A DNA stretch of 45,241 bases from JBIOJM01 sp044450785 (GTDB lineage Bacteria > Planctomycetota > Planctomycetia > Isosphaerales > Isosphaeraceae): contig JBIOJM010000039.1 in assembly GCA_044450785.1 (NCBI GenBank), positions 1 through 45,241 of the forward strand. Reading direction: 5' to 3'. Positions 33,412 to 42,329 of this stretch are shown here, piece by piece. The notes beneath the pieces were generated by a model. That model worked only from the letters and a program-made list of their open reading frames with translations. It made no database searches and was not told the DNA's origin. The first letter of the stretch is position 1. Each line of letters begins with the position of its first letter. The position numbers and the translations under genes are program-made.

Positions 33412-34349
33412 TCATTGACCTCCTTCGTTCGCGCAGGAGGTCGATCGCCGAAAAGGGTGATATCGAGGTCTTGACCTGGAGGGACGACGACCGTGCGACG
33501 GAACCTGGGCAAGAGCTCGGCCAGCGTTTCGAGGTAGTGCCTTTGCCGAAACGGACCGGGGGCTTTGCGGGCCTCGGCCAGAACGCGGGTGAACCGGTTG
33601 GCCTCGCCGCGGGCCGGCTGGACGAGCCGGTCGAACCGGCCGGCCGCAGCGTCGGCGATCTCGCGGGCCCGGCCGCGGGCTTCCGACTGGGAACGGTCCC
33701 GATATTCCTCGGCACGGGTGATCGCCTGGCGGCGGTCGCTGCGAGCTCGGGCGGCGTCGGCAAACGCCGGAGCCACGGCCGCGGGAGGGACAACCCGGCC
33801 CAACCGTATCGCCACGATCGAGACCCCCAGTCCAAGATCGTCGGCCAGGGACTGGATCGACCGCGTGAGCCCCTCGGCAACCTCGGTCCGGCCGGTCGTG
33901 AGCAGGAGGTCGACGCCACGATTCGCCAACGCCCGCGTCAACGCCCACTCGGAAATGGCCGAGAGCGAGACTTCGAGGTCCTTCGAACGAAAGAGATAGG
34001 CGGCCGGATCGCGCACGCGGTACTGAACGAGTGCCTCTGCGGTCACCAGGTTGAGGTCGCCGGTCAAGAAATCGTCGGCAGCAGGGTCAGGCGCGCGGAG
34101 CAAAGGGGCCGCGGTCGGACTGGATGCGCCCACGGCGAGCGTGCGCGTCTGGTTGACCTTGATCCGGTCGACGCGGTCGATCCCCCAGGGCAAGCCCCAG
34201 TGCAGCCCCGGCTCCCAGGGCTCGGGCAGGACCGCCCCAAAGCGCCGGACGATTCCGACCTCATCGGGCTGCAATACCGTCACCCCACTGGCCAGATAAC
34301 CGGTCAGAGCGAGCAGGATCGCCAGAATCCACGCCCCGCGGCGGCTCAT
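33408..34349 (-). CDS. HflK-like SPFH/Band 7 membrane protein
   Basis: 313 residues. One N-terminal membrane helix (AWILAILLALTGYLASGV), then the SPFH core: VLQPDEVGIVRRFGAVLPEP, PGLHWGLPWGIDRVDRI, GDLNLVTAEALVQYRVRDPA, and a helical arm with Arg/Ala/Glu-rich coiled coil. In E. coli, HflK and HflC form a cage around the FtsH protease; no ftsH is in this window. It overlaps both neighbours by four bases (ATGA). It is more like HflK than HflC at FGAVLPEPWEPGLHW. Confidence 0.88.
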   Translation of the reverse strand: MSRRGAWILAILLALTGYLASGVTVLQPDEVGIVRRFGAVLPEPWEPGLHWGLPWGIDRVDRIKVNQTRTLAVGASSPTAAPLLRAPDPAADDFLTGDLNLVTAEALVQYRVRDPAAYLFRSKDLEVSLSAISEWALTRALANRGVDLLLTTGRTEVAEGLTRSIQSLADDLGLGVSIVAIRLGRVVPPAAVAPAFADAARARSDRRQAITRAEEYRDRSQSEARGRAREIADAAAGRFDRLVQPARGEANRFTRVLAEARKAPGPFRQRHYLETLAELLPRFRRTVVVPPGQDLDITLFGDRPPARTKEVNE

Positions 34350-35383
34350 GGCTTCTGTCCCTCCTTGGCGCTCGTCGAGCCACGGGCATCGTGCCCATGA
34401 GCCGCATTGACAGCCTTCAAGGCCGTGCCGCTCTCAGTGTGAGCCGCGGCTGCGACCGGCTCGCTGGGGCTGGACGTCGAATTTGAGGGTTTCTGACCGG
34501 CAGGGTCGGGAACCCCTTGTGTCAAGAGCCGGAGAAAGCTGTTGTCGGCCGAGAGGACGAGTGTCGTTTTGGCGTCGAGGGCGGCGCGGTAGGTTTCGAG
34601 GGTCTTCAAAAACTGGTAGAAGGCGGGATCGGCGGCGTGGGCCTCGTTGGCGATGCGGGCTGCCTGGGCCTCTCCCTCGCCGATCATGCGGGCGGAGTCG
34701 GACTCGGCCGCGGCGATGACGGCGGCCCGCTCGCGGTCGGCCGCGCTGCGGATCACGCGGGCCTGACTCTCCCCCTCGGCACGGGTTGCCGCGGCCACTC
34801 GCTGGCGCTCGCTACGGATCTGCTCGAAGACGGCCGAACGGACCTCCTCGGGATAATTCAGCCGACGCAGCCGAACGGCCACAACCTCCAGCCCATACTC
34901 GCGCGCGGCCTGTTCGCCGACCCGCTCGGTCAGGGCACTCATCATCGTGTCGAGCAGCGAGCGATTGCCCACGTTCACCAGGCCCCCGAGATCGTGAACT
35001 CCCAGCTCGGCCGCCAGTACGGAAGCGGCCATGTCCTCCAGCCGCGCCGAGGCGTCGGGCACGGTTCGAACGGTGCGGAGAAACCGCTCGACGTCGGCGA
35101 TCCGCCAGCTCACGTACCAGGCAATTTCGAGGTTCTTCTTGTCACGGGTCAGCATCTCGCGGGCGGGGGGCGTGTCGAGCTGGAGCCGCCGGTCGAACGC
35201 GCGGGCGCTCTGGTAGGGCCACTTGAAGTGCAGGCCCGCCCGCTCGATCAACCGGACGGGCCGGCCAAATTCCGTGACGTACACCGACTCGGTCTGATCG
35301 ACAATCACGAACGAACGAAAGATCGCGAGAAGCGCGACGAGTGACAACCCGATGATGATTCTTTTGATCCAGTGTTTGCTCAT
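34346..35383 (-). CDS. HflC-like SPFH/Band 7 membrane protein
   Basis: 345 residues. Membrane helix IIIGLSLVALLAIFRSFVIV, then DQTESVYVTEFGRPVRLIER and AGLHFKWPYQSARAFDRRLQ, the HflC pattern; KKNLEIAWYVSWRIADVERF; and a long Ala/Glu/Arg helix with EGEAQAARIANEAHAADPAF. HflC partners of HflK share this layout. The last 50 residues are Ser/Pro/His-rich. It starts 21 bases after the ATPase-SPFH fusion and overlaps the HflK-like gene by four bases. Confidence 0.9.
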   Translation of the reverse strand: MSKHWIKRIIIGLSLVALLAIFRSFVIVDQTESVYVTEFGRPVRLIERAGLHFKWPYQSARAFDRRLQLDTPPAREMLTRDKKNLEIAWYVSWRIADVERFLRTVRTVPDASARLEDMAASVLAAELGVHDLGGLVNVGNRSLLDTMMSALTERVGEQAAREYGLEVVAVRLRRLNYPEEVRSAVFEQIRSERQRVAAATRAEGESQARVIRSAADRERAAVIAAAESDSARMIGEGEAQAARIANEAHAADPAFYQFLKTLETYRAALDAKTTLVLSADNSFLRLLTQGVPDPAGQKPSNSTSSPSEPVAAAAHTESGTALKAVNAAHGHDARGSTSAKEGQKP

Positions 35384-35404
35384 CGTGTACCTCGTTGGTT
35401 CGGT

Positions 35405-38400
35405 TCAATCATCGGGCTCCGGGGCTCGGGTCTCGCCCGAAACCGGGGCCAGGGCGCGGTCAAGCGCCGGGCTCAACTGCTCGGGGTCGACCAGCCAGAC
35501 ATGGCGCCGGCCGGCGGCGCGGGGGTCGAGAATCAGCTTGGGACGGCCGGGCAACGTCGTTGCCAGGGTGTCCCACAACAGGCGAAACTCGGTCAGCGCG
35601 GGTGAGGCGGCGTGGGCAGATGCCTTGGCGAGAAAAGCCGCTTTGTCGCCCGTCGCGCGGTTGATCAGGCGGTCGGCACGCGTCCTGGCGGCGTCGCGGA
35701 TTGTCTCGGCCTCGGCGAGCGCCGACCAGTGCCGCAGGGCGGCGTCGGCCCGCCCTTGGTTTTTTCTCCGTTCGGCGTCGGACACGGCCGACGAGACGTC
35801 GCGGTAGGCCGGCACCACCTCGCGGGGTGGGTGAGCGTCGACCACCCGCACCCTATCGACCACCACTCCCAGGCCCGAGGCGCGGAGCCGCTGTTGCAAG
35901 ACATGGGCGACGTCCTCCTCGAATTCCCGCCGGCCGCTGACCAGGATCGCCGCGAGGGTCGTGCACCCGACCACCTCGCGAAAGACTCCCTCGGCCGCCC
36001 GACTCACCGTGTCAGGAACGTTCGCCACGTTGAATAGCAGTTGGGCCAGCCCCGCCTCGGTGTAGCGGTATTCCACGACTCCGGCCAGCTCGACCAGGTT
36101 TTCATCGCCCGTGAAGAAAAGGGCCGACTCGTTGCGAGACAGGCCGTGCGTGGCATTCCAGCCCACGGGATTCACCGAGGCCGACGCGGGCCCCGGCAGG
36201 CCGATCCGAGCCAGCCGCGACCGATCGGGCTCGACCACGGTCACGCTCTCGACCGGCGCGGGCCAGCGAACGTGCAGGCCCGGACGAAGCAATGGGGGCC
36301 GATAGCGGCCGAAGCGCCGGCATACACCCACCTGGTCCGGCTCAATCATGTTGATTCCCGACCCAAGATAAGCCAGTGCCGCCACGACGATCCCAGTGCG
36401 AACGATCAAGCGCCGCGATCGCCACGCCCGGTCGAGCACGGCCGAGGGCCGGCACCGCCGGCAGGCGGCGACGACCTGTTCGCCCGCACGGATGAACCCC
36501 AAGGTGTGCCACCGTTCGAAGCCAAGCAGCCGGATCGCGTTCAGCAAGACCAGGAGGGAGCCGACCTGGTGGACGACCGCCGCGGCGACGGGGCCCAGGA
36601 CCCGAAGTCCAGCCAGCCCCACCGCGACGGCGTTGAATCCGAACGCGAAGAAGAGGATGTTCTGGCGGATGACGCGGACGGTCTGCCGCGCCAGGCGAAT
36701 CGTCTCGGGGAGCGCGGGGAGCGGGTCGCCTATGAGGACGACCGAGCCGGCCTCCGCCGCCAGGTCGCCGCCAACCCCGGCAAAGGCGAGCCCAACATCG
36801 GCTCGCGCCAGGGCCGGGGCGTCGTTGATGCCGTCGCCCACCATGGCCACGACGCGGCCGTCGCGCCGTCGCTGCTCGATCCACTCGGCCTTCGCGGCCG
36901 GCGTGAGCTCGGCCTCGACCTGCTGGATATGGACCTTCCTGGCCACCGCCCGCGCCGGTGCGGCGCGGTCGCCGGTGAGGATCGCCAGGTCCTTGAGCCC
37001 CAGGTGCTTCAAGTCGTGGATCACATCGTGAGCAGCCTGCCGGACCCGGTCGCGGGCACCGATCACGCCCAGGACCTGGCCGTCGCGAACCAGGATCAGC
37101 GCGGTCTGCCCCGATTGGTCCATGGACTCGAGTGCGCGCTGGACTGGGTCGGCGATCGCCACGCCGTGCTCGCGAACCAGGCGGAGGTTGCCCACCAGCA
37201 CGGTCGAAAAGCGAGCCGGACTCTCACCGATCCCGGCAAGTTTCAACCGGGCCCGCACGCCCGCGCCCGGCTGGGCCTGAAATTCGTCGACCTCCGGCAA
37301 GGCGAGTCCGCAGCGGCTCGCCTCGGCCACCAGCAGCCGGGCCAGGGGGTGCTCGCTGGGCCGCTCGGCCGCGGCCGCCAGTCGGATCAGCTCGTTCTGG
37401 CTCTCGCTGTCGTCAGCACTTGTTGCGCCCAGCGCGACGCAATCCCCCAGCTCGGGTTTGCCCTCGGTGAGAGTGCCGGTCTTGTCGAACGCGATCGTAT
37501 TGACGCGGGCGAGCCCTTCGATGGCCGCGCCCCCCTTGACGAGCACGCCGCGCCGGGCGAGCCGGGCCGTCGCGGCGAGAACAGCCGCCGGGGTTGCGAG
37601 CACCAGGGCACACGGGCAGGCGACGACCAGCACGGCCAGGGCCGGCATCGGGTCGATCTCAGGGCCGGCGCCGCTCCCGATCCAGCGCCAGAACGCCAAC
37701 CCATTGGTCCCCAGCAAGACGAGCGCCGAGACGGTGAGTACAGCCGGCAGGAACCACCGGGCGTAGCGGTCGGCAATGCGCTCGAGGGGGGAACGATGCC
37801 GCTGGGCGTCGGCGAGGAGCCGGATCACCTGGCCGAGCGTCGTCTCGGTGCCCAGCTTGTCGGCCCGAATTTCCAGCCGGCCGAACTGGTTGACCGTGCC
37901 GGTATAAACCGGGTCGCCTTCTCCCTTGTCGACTGGCATGCTCTCGCCGGTGAGGACAGCCTGATCGACGGCGGACCGTCCGCCGAGGACCAAACCGTCG
38001 ACGCTGATCCGCTCACCCGGGCGGACCACCACTCGATCTCCCACGGCCAACTGCTCGGTCGGGACCTCGATCTCGGCATCGCCCCGGATCACGCGCGCCG
38101 TCCTCGGGTAGAAGTCGAGGAGGTTGCCGATGGCGCGCTGGGCGCGCTCGAACGTCAACGCTTCCAGACACTCTCCGGCCAGGGCGATGAAGACGACCTC
38201 GGCGGCGACGAAATACTCGCCCAGGCAGGCCGCCGCGATACAGGCGACCGCCAGGGCAATGTCGGCGCCCACGGTCCCCTCGAACAGGGCGGCCAGGGCG
38301 AGATAGACCACGCGCCCGCCGCCGATCACCGCCGCCAGCAAGGCCAGCGGCACGCCGAACGGCCGTCGCCAGGGGCTCCCGAGGGCTGCCAGCACCAGGT

Positions 38401-38662
38401 CCGCCAGCAGCAACAGCCCCACCAGGGCCGTCACGGCCCACAAAGCCCGCCGCTCGGCGTCGGGATCATGATCGTGGGCCGGGTCGCCCTGGTGATGATG
38501 CGCCTGCCCATGGCCGTCGTGGCCCTGAGGCCGAGAGGGCGGGCCCAAACGCATCTGTTCCGGCCGATATTCCCGGTGCAAATGCGTGCCCTCCGTCCTT
38601 CGTTGCCCTGACTGCGGAACCAGCTCGGCAGGCGCATCGCCATCGGTCTCGATCCGGGCCAA
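35405..38662 (-). CDS. P1B-type heavy-metal ATPase fused to an HflK-like SPFH domain
   Basis: 1,085 residues from a TTG at 38662 (weak GAGG site); an ATG at 38554 (residue 37) is the alternative. His-rich head with nine His between 27 and 65. ATPase: membrane helices about 74-170, TGES 238-241, helix 6 with Cys349-Pro-Cys351, DKTGT with phospho-Asp393, His438-Pro439, GDGINDAP from 609, and helices 7-8 (about 668-712) ending in HQVGSLLVLLNA. CPC in helix 6 together with HQVGS in helix 8 fits neither the Cu, Zn nor Co subgroup cleanly, so the metal cannot be named. Then a cytoplasmic linker with CRRC (734-737), a ninth helix (about 751-770) and an SPFH domain (771-1085; MIEPDQVGVCRRFGRYRPP, LLRPGLHVRWPAPVE). 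With eight pump helices, the ninth would place SPFH outside, as in HflK. One continuous frame, no sign of error. Confidence 0.88.
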   Translation of the reverse strand: MARIETDGDAPAELVPQSGQRRTEGTHLHREYRPEQMRLGPPSRPQGHDGHGQAHHHQGDPAHDHDPDAERRALWAVTALVGLLLLADLVLAALGSPWRRPFGVPLALLAAVIGGGRVVYLALAALFEGTVGADIALAVACIAAACLGEYFVAAEVVFIALAGECLEALTFERAQRAIGNLLDFYPRTARVIRGDAEIEVPTEQLAVGDRVVVRPGERISVDGLVLGGRSAVDQAVLTGESMPVDKGEGDPVYTGTVNQFGRLEIRADKLGTETTLGQVIRLLADAQRHRSPLERIADRYARWFLPAVLTVSALVLLGTNGLAFWRWIGSGAGPEIDPMPALAVLVVACPCALVLATPAAVLAATARLARRGVLVKGGAAIEGLARVNTIAFDKTGTLTEGKPELGDCVALGATSADDSESQNELIRLAAAAERPSEHPLARLLVAEASRCGLALPEVDEFQAQPGAGVRARLKLAGIGESPARFSTVLVGNLRLVREHGVAIADPVQRALESMDQSGQTALILVRDGQVLGVIGARDRVRQAAHDVIHDLKHLGLKDLAILTGDRAAPARAVARKVHIQQVEAELTPAAKAEWIEQRRRDGRVVAMVGDGINDAPALARADVGLAFAGVGGDLAAEAGSVVLIGDPLPALPETIRLARQTVRVIRQNILFFAFGFNAVAVGLAGLRVLGPVAAAVVHQVGSLLVLLNAIRLLGFERWHTLGFIRAGEQVVAACRRCRPSAVLDRAWRSRRLIVRTGIVVAALAYLGSGINMIEPDQVGVCRRFGRYRPPLLRPGLHVRWPAPVESVTVVEPDRSRLARIGLPGPASASVNPVGWNATHGLSRNESALFFTGDENLVELAGVVEYRYTEAGLAQLLFNVANVPDTVSRAAEGVFREVVGCTTLAAILVSGRREFEEDVAHVLQQRLRASGLGVVVDRVRVVDAHPPREVVPAYRDVSSAVSDAERRKNQGRADAALRHWSALAEAETIRDAARTRADRLINRATGDKAAFLAKASAHAASPALTEFRLLWDTLATTLPGRPKLILDPRAAGRRHVWLVDPEQLSPALDRALAPVSGETRAPEPDD

Positions 38663-38750
38663 ACTGGCGATCGCGCCTCAATGCTGACCACGCCAGATCA
38701 GCCAGTCAAGCCTCTGCCCGATCGCCGCCGGGAAGGGGTGATCGCCACGG

Positions 38751-39140
38751 TCAACGGTTCGAATCGACGAGCCGTTGCGTCTTGAGGAACTCTTTGTACT
38801 TTTCTTTACAGTCGTCGGAAACGATAGCACCACTTCTGATCCTTTGAAGCAGCGCTTTGGACACGGGAGCCCGCATCTGAAGCCTGCCTGCCTTCCTGAT
38901 CGCTTCGAGCGAAGCAACCGATGCCTCCTTCATATCCTCATAATAGATGCACGATTTGTTGGTCAGGATCGAGAACTCATCCGGCTCCACGACGCAAGAA
39001 TCGTCCATGTCGATACCCGCGGAATAGCTCGTGAAACTGACAATCAATACGTGATGCGAGTCCTGTAGTGGATCGGAAAGAATAACCCAAGTATGCCGGT
39101 CTGCCACTCCGATAAGCCGAAACGCATCGCCTCCATCCAC
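38751..39140 (-). CDS. Candidate toxin of a Panacea toxin-antitoxin pair (PemK-like)
   Basis: 129 residues from a GTG two bases after the stop of the Panacea gene. RHTWVILSDPLQDSHHVLIV, VSFTSYSAGIDMDDSCVVEP and FSILTNKSCIYYEDMKEASV resemble small PemK/MazF-like proteins (a VLSDP strand, a conserved acidic CVVEP loop, then SCIYY). The C-terminal part VSKALLQRIRSGAIVSDDCK is helical. The toxin role is inferred from position and size. It lies 88 bases before the ATPase-SPFH gene. Confidence 0.7.
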   Translation of the reverse strand: MDGGDAFRLIGVADRHTWVILSDPLQDSHHVLIVSFTSYSAGIDMDDSCVVEPDEFSILTNKSCIYYEDMKEASVASLEAIRKAGRLQMRAPVSKALLQRIRSGAIVSDDCKEKYKEFLKTQRLVDSNR

Positions 39141-39142
39141 GA

Positions 39143-39718
39143 TCAGGCTCCCGCGTCGACTTCGGCCTCGGCCGGGTTGGCGAGCAAGGAATCAATCAGA
39201 TTCTGCTCCTCATGCCTCTCGACGTAGACCTTGATTCTATCCGTGTTACACGTGCTTATCAGGGCATCCGTCCAGGGGATCGGCCTGGAAGTGTCGGGAA
39301 TGAAGTTCTTGATCCACTCGGGGAACTCGTGTGTGTACGCGGAGAGTCCCGCTGTCGAGATCTTGCGGAAACGCTCACTCACATCGTTTAGCTTGTCCAC
39401 TTCCCTCGTGGACAATTCGCCCCGTCCTGGGTCGCCCATCAGCACGACCTTTTTGCTGACGGAGCGAATGTGATTGTCCCAATCCTCGGGAGAGTGTTCC
39501 TTGCCGCTGAGCAGGTTGTAGGTATGGCTCAGGACCGGGCCATAGTTCATGGCAACGGCTTTATCACCTGTGAGTGTGCGACCCCGTTCGACCAGGAATT
39601 CCCGATCGATGATGTACAGGAGCTTCAATAGTCGCATACGATCCATGACTCTCCCCTCCAAGGTGAGCAGGATCGCCGCCGCCTGGGTCGTCTTCAATGA
39701 GTCGAATTGAAAGTCCAT
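39143..39718 (-). CDS. Panacea-domain (SocA-like) putative antitoxin
   Basis: 191 residues, GAGGG before the ATG. The Panacea core is clear: RLLKLLYIIDREFLVERGRT, LTGDKAVAMNYGPVLSHTYN. This domain (formerly DUF4065) neutralises many unrelated toxins, usually from an adjacent gene. The partner starts two bases after the stop. The C-terminal extension (NTDRIKVYVERHEEQNLIDS) may be a specificity segment. Unlike most neighbours, it shows less extreme GC bias and more Lys/Asn, suggesting transfer. Confidence 0.85.
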   Translation of the reverse strand: MDFQFDSLKTTQAAAILLTLEGRVMDRMRLLKLLYIIDREFLVERGRTLTGDKAVAMNYGPVLSHTYNLLSGKEHSPEDWDNHIRSVSKKVVLMGDPGRGELSTREVDKLNDVSERFRKISTAGLSAYTHEFPEWIKNFIPDTSRPIPWTDALISTCNTDRIKVYVERHEEQNLIDSLLANPAEAEVDAGA

Positions 39719-39881
39719 CTGTCCCTCGACGTGAGGAAGCGGAGAGAGCCAAGGTGGCCTCGACGAATCCTCAAGCTTGATTGTACAAGGCGGCCACGGT
39801 CAAACGCAAGGAATTACTGAACCCAATTACAGTCCCGCGCTCGCGTCGCGCCTGCCCAGGCTCGATCTCGGCCCAGCACTC

Positions 39882-40964
39882 TCATCTCATTTCAATCTGC
39901 CCGGCCTGCGGTGCCCTTCGCACATGAATCCGGCCGGGCTCGCCGGCCTCGATCGACCCGATCAGGGCGGCCGAGGTTGCTCCCGAAGAACGAAGCTCAC
40001 GAACCACCTCCGCGGCCCGGTCGGCGGGCAGCGCGGCGAGCAGGCCGCCAGAGGTCTGCGCGTCGCAGAGCAGGAGCTGCTCGCTTTCGGTGATGTCGGG
40101 ATCGTAGGCGACCCAGCCGGCGAGGAATCGCCGGTTGGCGTGGGTGCCCCCCGGCACGATCCCCTTCCGGACGTATTCGCGTGCTGCTGACAGGATCGGC
40201 ACCCGATCGGTCCAGACCAGCGCGGAGACCTGACTGGCGGCCGCCAGGTTGCGGAGATGCCCGAGCAGGCCGAAGCCGGTGACGTCCGTCAGCGCATGGG
40301 CACCAGCCCGGGCGACGACCTGGGCCGCGTCGCGATTGAGTGTCGTCATCACGGCAATGGCTTCCGCGATGGCGCCCGCCGAATCCTCACTCCGCTTGGC
40401 AGCCGTCGTGATGATCCCCAATCCGAGCGGCTTGGTCAGGATCAGGAAATCGCCCGCCAGGGCGCCGGCGTTGGTGATGACGGCGCCGGGATGCACCCGC
40501 CCGACCACAGCCAGGCCGAAGATCGGCTCCTCGGTCTGGATCGTATGGCCGCCGACCACGGCGATGCCCGCCTCACGTGCTTTCTCGGCGGCGCCGCGCA
40601 GGATTTCCGCGAGCACTTCGGGCGGCAGGACGCCGCTGGGGAATCCGACAAGACTGAGTGCCGCCAGGGGAGTTCCAGCCATCGCGTACACGTCGGAGAG
40701 GGCGTTCGCCGCCGCCACCGCACCGAAGTCGTAGGGCCGGTCGACGATCGGCGTGAAGAAATCGGTCGTCAAGATCAGCGCCAGGTCATCGCTGAGCCGG
40801 TAGACCGCGGCGTCGTCGGCCGTTGCGTGACCGACGAGCACATTGGGGTCCACGATCGGCGGCAAACCAGCCAGGAGTGAGAGCAGATAGTCGGGCGGCT
40901 GTTTGGCCGCGCAACCGGCTCGCTTGGCGAATTGAGTGAGGCGAATCGCATCGAGGTCAGACAT
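39882..40964 (-). CDS. selD: Selenide, water dikinase (selenophosphate synthetase)
   Basis: 360 residues from the ATG at 40964; the longer frame to 41027 is not supported. Makes selenophosphate from selenide and ATP. N-terminal LTQFAKRAGCAAKQPPD carries the catalytic Cys position (E. coli Cys17) as plain Cys; the second Cys of the usual GCGCK motif is Ala. ATADDAAVYRL, TTDFFTPIVDRPYDFGAVAA, NALSDVYAMAGTP and DVTGFGLLGHLRN are conserved. No selA, selB or selenouridine synthase is in view. GH20-like gene starts 112 bases away on the other strand. Confidence 0.93.
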   Translation of the reverse strand: MSDLDAIRLTQFAKRAGCAAKQPPDYLLSLLAGLPPIVDPNVLVGHATADDAAVYRLSDDLALILTTDFFTPIVDRPYDFGAVAAANALSDVYAMAGTPLAALSLVGFPSGVLPPEVLAEILRGAAEKAREAGIAVVGGHTIQTEEPIFGLAVVGRVHPGAVITNAGALAGDFLILTKPLGLGIITTAAKRSEDSAGAIAEAIAVMTTLNRDAAQVVARAGAHALTDVTGFGLLGHLRNLAAASQVSALVWTDRVPILSAAREYVRKGIVPGGTHANRRFLAGWVAYDPDITESEQLLLCDAQTSGGLLAALPADRAAEVVRELRSSGATSAALIGSIEAGEPGRIHVRRAPQAGQIEMR

Positions 40965-41076
40965 GGGCCGTGCCTTTGACGAACAACAAAGGTTAGTATG
41001 CTGGTACGGCGGCGACCTTGCTTCCACGGGTTACCATCGCTGTCGGTCAAATTCCGTTTGACAGGAGACGACATTG

Positions 41077-42270
41077 ATGCAGGCAATGTACGGCATGACG
41101 ACGAGCCGGGGCAATATGGCCGTGGTCCATCTTGCCCTGAGCGTGATCTGGCTGAGTGTTGGGTTGGGGACGAGCGTGGCCTCGGGCCAGGAGACTTCAA
41201 ACCCGCCGTCCTCATCCAAGGCCGAACGCCAGTGGCGGGGCGTTCACATGATGTCTCCCGGCCACGGCGGGCTGCCCTTGTTGAAACGGGCGATCGCGGA
41301 GAAGCTCGCCCCTCTGGGGGTCAATGTCCTGATCCTCGAAGTCAACTATAACTTCGCCTTCAGCTCGCACCCCGACCTGAGCGCGGGTGGCGGCGGCGTT
41401 TTGCGCGTCGACGACGCGCGCGACCTGGCCGAGACCTGCCGGAAGCACAACATCCGCCTGATCCCCATGTTCAACTGCCTGGGGCACCAGTCGTGGGCAC
41501 GGAACACGCAGCCGCTCCTGGCCAAGCATCCGGAGCTCGACGAGTCGCCCGAAGTCCCAAAGGATAACCAGGGGATCTACTGCCGGAGCTGGTGCCCGTT
41601 GCACCCGGACGTCAACAAGATCGTCTTCGCCTTGATCGACGAGCTGATCGACGCGTTCGGGGCCGACTCGTTTCATGTCGGCATGGACGAGGTCTTCCTG
41701 GTGGCGAATCCGGGCTGCTCGAGGTGCAAGGGCAAAGACCCGGCCGAGCTGTTCGCGAAGGCGGTCAACGACCTGCACCATCACATCGTGGACCAGCGGA
41801 AGCTCACGATGTTGATGTGGGCCGACCGGCTCTTGGACGACAAGAAGCTTGGCTACGGATACGGGAAGTGGGAGGCGAGCCAGAACGGCACGGGTCCCGC
41901 GATCGACCGCATCCCCAAAGACATCATCCTCTGCGACTGGCACTACGAGACGCGGCCGAAGGGGTATCCGTCGGTTGCCTATCTCCAGGAGAAAGGGTTC
42001 CGCATGCTGCCGTCGACCTGGTGGAACAAGGACGCCGCGCTGGCCATGCTGCACGAGGCGCGAGCCACGGCCACACCGCGGATGCTCGGCCACCTCTGCA
42101 CCACCTGGGTGGGAGCCGAGGGCTTGTGCCGCGCGTTGCTCGACGTGCAGCCGCCGGAACAGCCCAAGCCCAAGGCCGACGCCAAGGCCAAGGCCAGGCG
42201 CCAGCGCGGCGGGCCCCGCGAAATCGTCGCCTCGCTCAAGGCCTGCATGGAGGAATTGAAACAGAAATAG
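41077..42270 (+). CDS. Exported GH20-like glycoside hydrolase
   Basis: 397 residues from the ATG at 41077 (AGGAG nine bases before; a TTG directly upstream is less likely). Signal peptide-like VVHLALSVIWLSVGLGTSVA. A TIM-barrel with RLIPMFNCLGHQSW and the family-20 catalytic motif HVGMDEV, Asp204-Glu205, where Asp and Glu drive substrate-assisted cleavage of N-acetylhexosaminides. The usual length with the N-terminal GH20b domain is larger; here only the catalytic barrel is present. The end holds a Lys/Ala-rich stretch (KPKADAKAKARRQRGG). Probably acts in the periplasm. Confidence 0.82.
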   Translation: MQAMYGMTTSRGNMAVVHLALSVIWLSVGLGTSVASGQETSNPPSSSKAERQWRGVHMMSPGHGGLPLLKRAIAEKLAPLGVNVLILEVNYNFAFSSHPDLSAGGGGVLRVDDARDLAETCRKHNIRLIPMFNCLGHQSWARNTQPLLAKHPELDESPEVPKDNQGIYCRSWCPLHPDVNKIVFALIDELIDAFGADSFHVGMDEVFLVANPGCSRCKGKDPAELFAKAVNDLHHHIVDQRKLTMLMWADRLLDDKKLGYGYGKWEASQNGTGPAIDRIPKDIILCDWHYETRPKGYPSVAYLQEKGFRMLPSTWWNKDAALAMLHEARATATPRMLGHLCTTWVGAEGLCRALLDVQPPEQPKPKADAKAKARRQRGGPREIVASLKACMEELKQK

Positions 42271-42329
42271 CCGCGGAATAGAGGCACCGCCCCCGCGTGG
42301 GACGACGGTGATGGCCGGCCCGGTCAGCT

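Noticed and set aside
36041..38611. Long plus-strand open frame of 856 codons opposite the ATPase-SPFH gene
   Set aside because: It is a shadow of a high-GC coding gene on the other strand; it lacks domains, membrane pattern and a ribosome binding site. The minus-strand gene has complete catalytic motifs.
38745..38775. tRNA-like T-loop GGTTCGAATC near 38757-38766
   Set aside because: No matching 5-bp T stem, anticodon arm or acceptor stem can be built around it, and it overlaps the end of the putative toxin gene. Chance match.
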